This document shows positions 57,898-64,000 of a DNA stretch of 64,000 bases, piece by piece. The stretch covers positions 12,050,001 to 12,114,000 of the forward strand of contig JAVTVX010000017.1 of assembly GCA_033439265.1 (NCBI GenBank), written 5' to 3'. The position numbers and the translations under genes were made by a program. The DNA is from Dillenia suffruticosa. Its lineage: Eukaryota; Streptophyta; Magnoliopsida; Dilleniales; Dilleniaceae. Under the pieces are notes generated by a model, which searched no databases, was not told the origin of the DNA, and saw nothing but the letters and a program-made list of their open reading frames with translations. The first letter of the stretch is position 1, and the number at the start of each line of letters is the position of its first letter.

Positions 57898-58211
57898 AGT
57901 AAGTGAGGTGCAATGACTATATAATAATAATAAATGAATTTGTGAGAGTGACAAGTCAAAACATCATTTTTAAATTTATATTTCATTTCTTTGGAAATAT
58001 ATCGTGTAATTCAAAATAATAGGTATCATTATCATCAATCATGTATCAATGGGGTATCAAAAACGCATTCTATCCATAGTTTGACCTGATTATAGTAAAA
58101 TCCGCTAAGGGGCTACCAAAATATCATAAGTATAAAACACATATATTTTCCCCCCTTCCCTTGGTGTTGACACGGTCTTCACGTAGTACTCGTCTATTGG
58201 ATCCGTTGGAT

Positions 58212-58250
58212 AGAGACAGAGGACTCAAACCAGAGACAGAGGACTCAAAC
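58212..58250. repeat. Tandem duplication of about 19 bp in the 5' LTR of E
   Basis: The word AGAGACAGAGGACTCAAACC occurs twice in direct succession; the left LTR (about 50310-50340) has it once. Confidence 0.85.
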
Positions 58251-59498
58251 CCCTGCTCTTGTGTTACCCCATCACGTCACTCCGTCGGGTAAACGCTCAA
58301 TACCGTGATAGGGAGTGCGCTATAGCCACTATACACCATCTCATAATTATACACATACGCCATATGTCTTCATTCATAAATCTTTACTCGTAAAAATAAG
58401 GCACTATCAAGTAACGATAATATCATGATGCAAATTTTTATCGAACAATATTTCAGGATAGTCACAGAAACTAAAACATTTCTAAATCACATTTCAAAAT
58501 TCATTTATAAAATCATGATTAAAACTATTTCTCATTTAAATTCATTATCTAGCATGCTAGTGTAGATATCAAAGTAACTATTCATCAATTAATTTAATCT
58601 TAGCATAAGTTAGGACATGTTACCTCATTTGTAAGATCTCTTTATCAATAACACCTGCACTTCCTTTGAATCCTTAAATTTTTTTTTTCACCTTAGCAAA
58701 ATCAAATCTCAATAAATATAAATTTCTACACAATACTTTTATACTTCTAATTGAAATTTAAAAATTTTCAAAAATTATTCTTACCTCTTTGGCTCCATAG
58801 TTGAACTCAAAAATTGAAAATGAACTCTACATATTTCGTGCAAGAGGTGGTTTGAGTGAAGAAAATGAGCCAAACTCTTTTTAAATAAGTTCCACTACTT
58901 CTAACACTTAAACCATGCAATTGTTGATTCAAATAACCTCCATACACTCCATTAGGTGTCTTGTGGACGTCCTTGTTAAGGGGACATGTGTCACAAACTA
59001 GAACAAGCTATTTTAGTTAGGTTTCATGCAAAAATTTTTATCCAATAAACTTTTATGCATAAATTTCTATCCAATAAGTTTTTTTGAATGTGAAAAAATC
59101 CTATGTGGCTACTAACCAACCTTATTTCCCTCTTGACCAATCATGTGGCTCCAATTGTTCACCCTTGAGTGGTTTACAACATAGTCCCTTAATTTTTCTT
59201 AATTGCATTTAAACCCCTAACTTTTAATAATTTGTATTTTTGATTCCTACGAAATTTTGTTCGAAATTTCTTAAATATGTAAAATTTCATTTAAATATCT
59301 TTATTTTAATGTGTAGGTCTTCTCTTAGTCATTTTTGACTTCTTTAGGCTTTACCGGTTTTAGTGATTTTGAAGCGAAACCTTAAAATAAATAAATAGAT
59401 AAATAAATTTTCATTTTATATGTCTCAAAAGAATATTTGTATATATAAAATCATGAGAAGTGGTACATAATACATAGTTACCGAAAATCGGTATTACA

Positions 59499-59503
59499 AC
59501 CTA
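59499..59503. repeat. Target-site duplication ACCTA (right) of element E
   Basis: Perfect copy of 45464-45468. Confidence 0.88.
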
Positions 59504-59894
59504 TCATGGATTTCTCACTCACTGAATATATGATTATATTTATCTCTCAATATTTTTAAATCTATACAGAGTTAGTTATTGGAGAGATACATTGACTTAT
59601 GACGACGTACGTAGTTTCCGAAACCGCTTACAGTAATTATTTTCTGCTGTATTTTGAAAATATTAGTTGATCATGTCGGGTTGATTGTATGAAACCAATG
59701 AACTTTTATTTGTACAATATATATATATATATATATATATTTGAGGATTTTGTATTTTAAATACTAATAACATATTTATAACTGAAATTTTAATTAGTCT
59801 TGCGTTACCTTGAGGATACGTGGCGGGGTTGGGCCGGTGTCCGAGATAACGGGTAACTATTCACGGCCTCTGGATCACGGATCGGGACATGTCA
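59504..59894 (+). repeat. LTR3 of array D, right part
   Basis: It continues LTR3 after element E (TCATGGATTTCTCACTC...) and ends GGGACATGTCA, aligning with 41131-41514. It includes an (AT)n tract at about 59719-59741. Confidence 0.88.
59524..59541 (+). other. Conserved LTR hairpin, D LTR3
   Basis: GAATAT, loop ATGATT, ATATTT. Both arms differ from LTR2 but six pairs remain (one G-C replaced by A-U, one by G-U). Confidence 0.5.
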
Positions 59895-59899
59895 CAAAG
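59895..59899. repeat. Target-site duplication CAAAG (right) of array D
   Basis: Perfect copy of 30013-30017. Confidence 0.88.
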
Positions 59900-60594
59900 T
59901 CTCTTCATCCTTTCCTTGAAATCTCTTTTCTTCTAACCCATTTAAACCTCTTACTCTCTTTGCTAAATTTTATTAAAAGTTAATCACAATTTTTTTTTTT
60001 TTTATAAAAAAGTTACTGGTTGGGTATTTGAAAGATTTGGACGAACGATGGATGAGTATTGTATGAAATATCACAACTATTCCAAGAAAAAACAAGTTCA
60101 GTCTGAACAAACTTAATCATCTAAGATGTTACTCAGATTTTAAAAATAAACGTATTATTTTAATTTAAGAGTTAATATTAAAATGTCATTTTTAATTTTT
60201 TATTTTGAACAGTTATGAAGAAATGTAGAGATCAACGCTATCAAGATATTTTGGATTTAGAGAAAGGAAAACGCTCTCTGATAATATTTTTATTTACGAT
60301 CATTATTTATTATTTATAATAATTTCACTATTTCACCATTGGTTTTTAATGAATGGATTGACACGAAAAATTGTGAATAAAATGTCTTTAAATTGTGATG
60401 AACATTTTTTGTTTGGAACATCTCAAAACATGTAGTTATGGGACATGTAATCTTTTTTTTATTTTTTTTAGTCTTATATGTATAAATCCTTCTATTTTAT
60501 ATCAATTACAATCCTTATTACGTTTATATTATTTTTGTAATTTCTTTATTTTCAGTCTTTTAATTTACCTACCATCTTAGGAAAAAAAATGTCA
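59900..60594. other. AT-rich DNA, no gene recognised
   Basis: Contains a T-run of about 14 at 59990-60003. Only short, low-complexity frames. Confidence 0.5.
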
Positions 60595-61215
60595 CTATTG
60601 ATATCATGTGATAACAGTAGTAACAGACAGTAACTTAATAGTAACTTTTTTTCTGACACTTGTGATAACCGAGAATAAAGGAGAGTTACATTCCTAACCT
60701 AACATGATGATTAAAGAGAGTAACATTTTCTAAGGGAATAACATTTTCTAATACTATAGTAACTGACGATACAAAACAATAATTTATACTAATACATGTA
60801 GTAACCGATAGAAATTATACTAACACATGTGATACCAACAGTAATTTATATTAACACATGTAGTAATTGATAGTAAATGACTGTAACTTTTTTCGATACT
60901 TTTCTAACCGACAATAAAAACAGTAATTTTTCCTAACACTTATGATAACCAATGATACAAATAATAACTTATATTAACATATGTGATAATCAAATGGTAA
61001 TCGATGATAAAAGTTAATATAATATATGTGATAACCAACAATAAATGAAGTAATATTTCTTAAGAATTGTAATAACTAATGATAAAAAATTGTAATATTT
61101 CTTAACACATGTGATAACCGATAATAAAAGTTAGTAATTTTTATTAAAAATTTTGAAACCGATAATAAAAAATAGTATTTTATTAACACTTTTATAACCG
61201 TCAGTATAAATCCAT
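60595..61215. repeat. Degenerate minisatellite with ACATGT/GTAACCGATA words
   Basis: Units such as ACATGTAGTAACCGATAG and ACATGTGATACCAACAGTAA are repeated at about 31-bp steps around 60796-60860, and more loosely (GTGATAACCGATAATAAAAG) over the rest. Similar GTGATAAC and ACCGTCAGTA words occur at 25600-26600. Confidence 0.7.
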
Positions 61216-62050
61216 CATATGCTTCAACGATGATCAAAATTGTCAAGATAAATTTATCCAAACTGATATACAACCAACTAAAGGTACATTTGTTGAAAAA
61301 GGTTTTGTGGACAGTTTTAGTAGATTTAGGAGACGATTTTCATATATTTGAATAATATATTTATTTTGTCGTGTGGGGTTTTATTTCTCGTAATAACACT
61401 TAGAATTTTCAAAAAATTAGGGTTATTATAGTTTTCTTGTTTGCTACTATGTCATCGAAATTGGGTAATACCTATTCCAGAAAAATTTTTTGTCGTACCT
61501 TTTGAAATTCCATCTCTATCATCTCATTTTGGATAAAACAATGAAAAAAGTTTCAGTAACATCATTTGAGAAACAACAAGAAATCAAGACATTATATACG
61601 ATATTGTTATGCACCATGCAGATTTAGTCACAAGTTTTCTCACCTTAGTTGATGTAGAACATGTCTCAAATAATTATTAGATTACACCAGATAAGACAAA
61701 AAGGGAAAAGGAACCCATTAACTTTTGATCCTTTTAGTTATTTTTCTGTCATTTTAAGTATTTTTAGTTAGTTATCTTATTTCTCAAATTTTTTATTTTT
61801 TTTAATTTCCTGATTTCTTGGATTTTTTAATTTTTTAATTTTTTAATTTCTGTGATTTTTTAATTTTTTTGTTAATTTTTAATTTTAAGATTTGTATTGA
61901 CCCTATAAATATTTATAGTATTTCTTATTTTTAGAGAAAACTTCATTAATAATATTTTTTTTGAAATAATAATTATCTTTGAAAATTGTAAAATTTTATT
62001 TATTTACAAATTCTGTTGTCTTCTTTTTATCTCTCCCTTATTATTATTAA
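61216..62050. other. AT-rich DNA, possible remnant of a copia LTR
   Basis: About 61730-61980 is T-rich and has CCTATAAATATTTATAG (TATA-like, about 61900), which could be the U3/R part of an LTR belonging to the copia fragment just downstream. No TG...CA pair or PBS was found. Confidence 0.3.
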
Positions 62051-62084
62051 GGATTGTTATGCTCGACTTGGAAATGCGAGCTAC

Positions 62085-62650
62085 GCTCTCAAACCTCATC
62101 ACCAGCTACTATTGCTGTTGTTGATATTCTTCATCGTGAATTCTTCGTACCACTTTTATCTTATAACACATCTCCTACTGCTTTACATGTTACCTCAAGA
62201 AACTCATGACAATTTGATTTTACATATTATAATCAAATGATCTCAGATCTATTTACACTCTCGTAAAAACAGAAGATAGTGATATGCCTATTATTCATGG
62301 CTTCCATATGAATGTTAGTCACAAAGGCAACATTCAATCATCATATCTAACCATGTATGATACTTTTCTTATTCCAAAATTAAAATTGAACATTATCTCT
62401 GTTGGTTAATTGTGTAAACTTGCTCTTAACTTATCGTTTTTTTTTCCTCTATTGGCTATTGTGTATAACATCTACTCTTGGAACATGGCGTAAAATCGAA
62501 CGACTGTTAGAACTTATTTTTCTCTATGTTCGCCTTCCTCAGTTATCTACCGCAACTATCACATCTACTATTTTAATCCGGCAAGTTCGCTTAGGTTACA
62601 TTGTCAAATGTCATATGTCAAATAATAACTATTTTGGCAATCAATAAAAT
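62085..62650 (+). pseudogene. Ty1/copia polyprotein fragment (protease to pre-integrase region)
   Basis: The series of blocks matches copia pol order: a decayed protease start (FDFTYYNQM), IIHGFHMNVSHKGNIQSSYL (relatives: VSHTGxVxxPNL), YDTFLIPKLKLNIISVG followed by TAA where Gln is usual, and LCKLALNLSF. After a frameshift in a T/C-run near 62440-62450 comes LGTWRKIERLLEL with IRQVRLGY, corresponding to the GTGRKVGRLFEL and LWHxRLGH motifs before the integrase zinc domain. The RT and the rest are absent. A very decayed relic. Confidence 0.7.
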
Positions 62651-63926
62651 TTTTATTTAATTTATATAGTTTGTATATTTAATTTGTAGAATTTTGTACA
62701 TGAATATTTTGATAGAAATTCCATTTCAAAAGTTTGAGAATATTAGTGATGAAAATTTTCAATTAAGAAATATTTTAGAAGTTTACAATCGATGAACTGT
62801 GATTGGGCATCATTAGTCCTTTAAAATCATCATTTCTCCCCTCATAATTAGCATGAAATGTTAATGAATTACAAAATTGTTTTGCAATCATTCGGAGAAT
62901 TCATAATCTGAATGGACAGATTCGAAACTTTTTTCTTGCAATGTTAATTTCAATTTATTATTCGAAGCTTTACTCGTGGGAGTTTTGTTCGTGAAAAATA
63001 ACATTTATCGTTAAATAACACACCTCTTTTTATGTTCCTACGAAGTTTCTTATATGTATATTATGTATGTTTAATAAATTTCATAAAATAAGTAGTGGAT
63101 CCAATAAATTAAAATTGTTTAATTTAACAATAAAATTTTGAAATGTCTATTGAGCTCGTCTAATTTTTTCACCTTTCGCATCACACACCTAAGCCTTCTC
63201 GTACGTGTTGCAAACAAACTGGACTCTTTAGTCAAAAAGTTTAGTCACTTGGTCACCCAGCATCTCAAATCTACTAAATCTCCTCCCCAAAACACTCAAG
63301 AAGCGTGTTCCATCTATACAAGCCCCATGCCCACCTCCCATAAGTTCTCCGGTGCTTTACTTGTAAGAACAAGAACAACTACCAGTGCTCCATAGATAGT
63401 AGCTCCATCGACTCAGCCGAGATGATTTGTAGTCGAACCTTCTGGGCAGTAAGACTTGCAAAACGTTGTCAGAGAGTACTTTGGCGGGAGAGATTTCAAC
63501 ATTCAAATTAAAATGAGCGATTTTCAAAAAAAAAAATCTACAGAATGAGAGAGAGCTCTATATTGCCTTTTGTGTGATAAGTGTCGAGTCCAAAGAGTAT
63601 AACTGGTTGGCGGCTATCATGATGTATATATTTTTTGCATGCATAGTAAGTCTCGTATGCCTCTTGGGTATAGAAACTGTAATTTCTTTATAAAAGTATC
63701 CCAAGATTACGGGATTCGTGATGAAAGATTTTCAAGAGATTTAGAATTCTACTAGTAAGGAGAAATCCGAGTTGTTATAGAGATTCTTTTCCTTTTCACT
63801 AGTGGTAAAAGATCTTGTTCCTAATCATGGGAGGTTGTTTCAACGATTTGGGAAAATGTGAATATTGCTTTAGTTAATCAAATAGTAATACTACGTACCG
63901 AGAGAGGCTGGAGCCAATCAAATGAC
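62651..63926. other. AT-rich DNA, no gene recognised
   Basis: An 85-codon frame at 63138-63395 (Ser/Thr/Lys-rich) shows no domain. The stretch 63140-63480 is GC-richer than its flanks and could be a decayed coding piece. Nothing further is supported. Confidence 0.45.
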
Positions 63927-64000
63927 CACTATAAAAAAATACAGTTTTAGCCACGGATTTTCGCGACGAAAAAAATTCGTAGCTATTTTGCGACGAATTT
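63927..64000. mobile_element. Start of a second CACTA-type transposon, cut by the window edge
   Basis: CACTATAAAAAAATACAG followed by TTTTAGCCACGGATTTTCGCGACG and TTCGTAGC/TTGCGACGAATTT repeats. This is the CACTA terminus followed by subterminal GCGACGAA repeats. The other end lies outside the window. Confidence 0.7.

Larger units (their letters stand above)
45469..59498 (-). mobile_element. Element E: minus-strand Tekay-type element inserted in LTR3 of D
   Basis: On the minus strand it runs 5' LTR (59498-57532), PBS, gag, protease, RT, RNase H, integrase, chromodomain, polypurine tract, 3' LTR (52623-50217 plus 45995-45469). It has TG...CA ends and a perfect 5-bp TSD. Its 3' LTR holds element F. 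Its U3 is clearly related to the LTR of D (TGTAATACCGATTTTCGG versus TGTAACACCGTTTTTCGG, and many later stretches), so E entered a relative in inverted orientation. Confidence 0.88.
57532..59498 (-). repeat. 5' LTR of element E, internally deleted
   Basis: 1967 bp against about 2.9 kb for the other copy. An approximately 957-bp deletion lies at about 58543, at a short AATTCA microhomology. It also has a tandem duplication of about 19 bp (AGAGACAGAGGACTCAAACC) near 58212-58250 that the other copy lacks. Confidence 0.87.
30018..59894 (+). mobile_element. Element D: tandem LTR-internal-LTR-internal-LTR array (Tekay type)
   Basis: Three LTRs in the same orientation (30018-33132, 38338-41514, and 42704-45468 continued at 59504-59894) enclose two internal regions. 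Internal 1 (33133-38337) carries the whole gag-pol; internal 2 (41515-42703) has lost about 4 kb. The outer ends carry one matching TSD, so this is one insertion later expanded by unequal LTR-LTR recombination. The third LTR is interrupted by element E. The LTR starts TGTAACACC and ends ATGTAACA, decayed in LTR1 and LTR3. Confidence 0.88.

Noticed and set aside
1..64000. CRISPR arrays, bacterial operons or rRNA genes
   Set aside because: None seen. The repeats are LTRs, microsatellites and minisatellites of a plant genome.

Overview
The window looks like repeat-rich chromatin of a flowering plant. It is AT-rich, and about 80% of it is Ty3/gypsy LTR retrotransposons inserted into one another. 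They use initiator tRNA-Met-type primer sites, and where the 3' end of pol survives most encode a C-terminal chromodomain of the Tekay (Del) chromovirus type. One element belongs to the CRM (centromeric) type. No intact host gene was found, and every polyprotein carries stops and frameshifts. The CRM-like insertion suggests, but does not prove, a pericentromeric location.

Layout. (1) 1-10850: element A, a truncated minus-strand Tekay element. A complete CRM-like element C (2205-9150, TSD CCAAT) is inserted in its integrase C-terminus. (2) 10851-11284: a possible host coding fragment. Its last codons appear to continue at 22108, on the far side of element B. (3) 11285-22107: element B, a complete plus-strand Tekay element (TSD GCTTC/GCTTT). 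A 926-bp non-autonomous CACTA transposon (16238-17163, TSD GAT) sits inside its reverse transcriptase. (4) 22108-30017: non-LTR-retrotransposon DNA with a GA microsatellite, a 128-139-bp minisatellite, a tRNA-like Pol III promoter box pair and a striking 0.9-kb GC-rich repeat island. (5) 30018-59894: element D, a tandem LTR-internal-LTR-internal-LTR array bounded by a single TSD (CAAAG). Its third LTR is split by minus-strand element E (45469-59498, TSD ACCTA), and E's own 3' LTR is split by truncated element F (about 45996-50216). (6) 59900-64000: AT-rich DNA with a 31-bp-type minisatellite, a decayed Ty1/copia fragment and the start of a second CACTA element at the right edge.

The two most interesting patterns are as follows. 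First, B and D, and probably F, carry an apparent spliceosomal intron at one exact position between gag and protease, with a stop codon a few codons past the donor. The related element E is contiguous there. This would let unspliced RNA make Gag and spliced RNA make Gag-Pol. Second, all five Tekay-type families (A, B, D, E, F) keep a short hairpin in the LTR (stem GAGTAT/ATACTC after CTCACT), with different loops and several wobble or compensatory changes.

Most inactivating stops read as C-to-T or G-to-A changes (CAG to TAG, CAA to TAA, CGA to TGA, TGG to TGA). This fits deamination of methylated cytosine in silenced chromatin. All identifications rest on reading motifs and repeat boundaries by eye; no database search was made.
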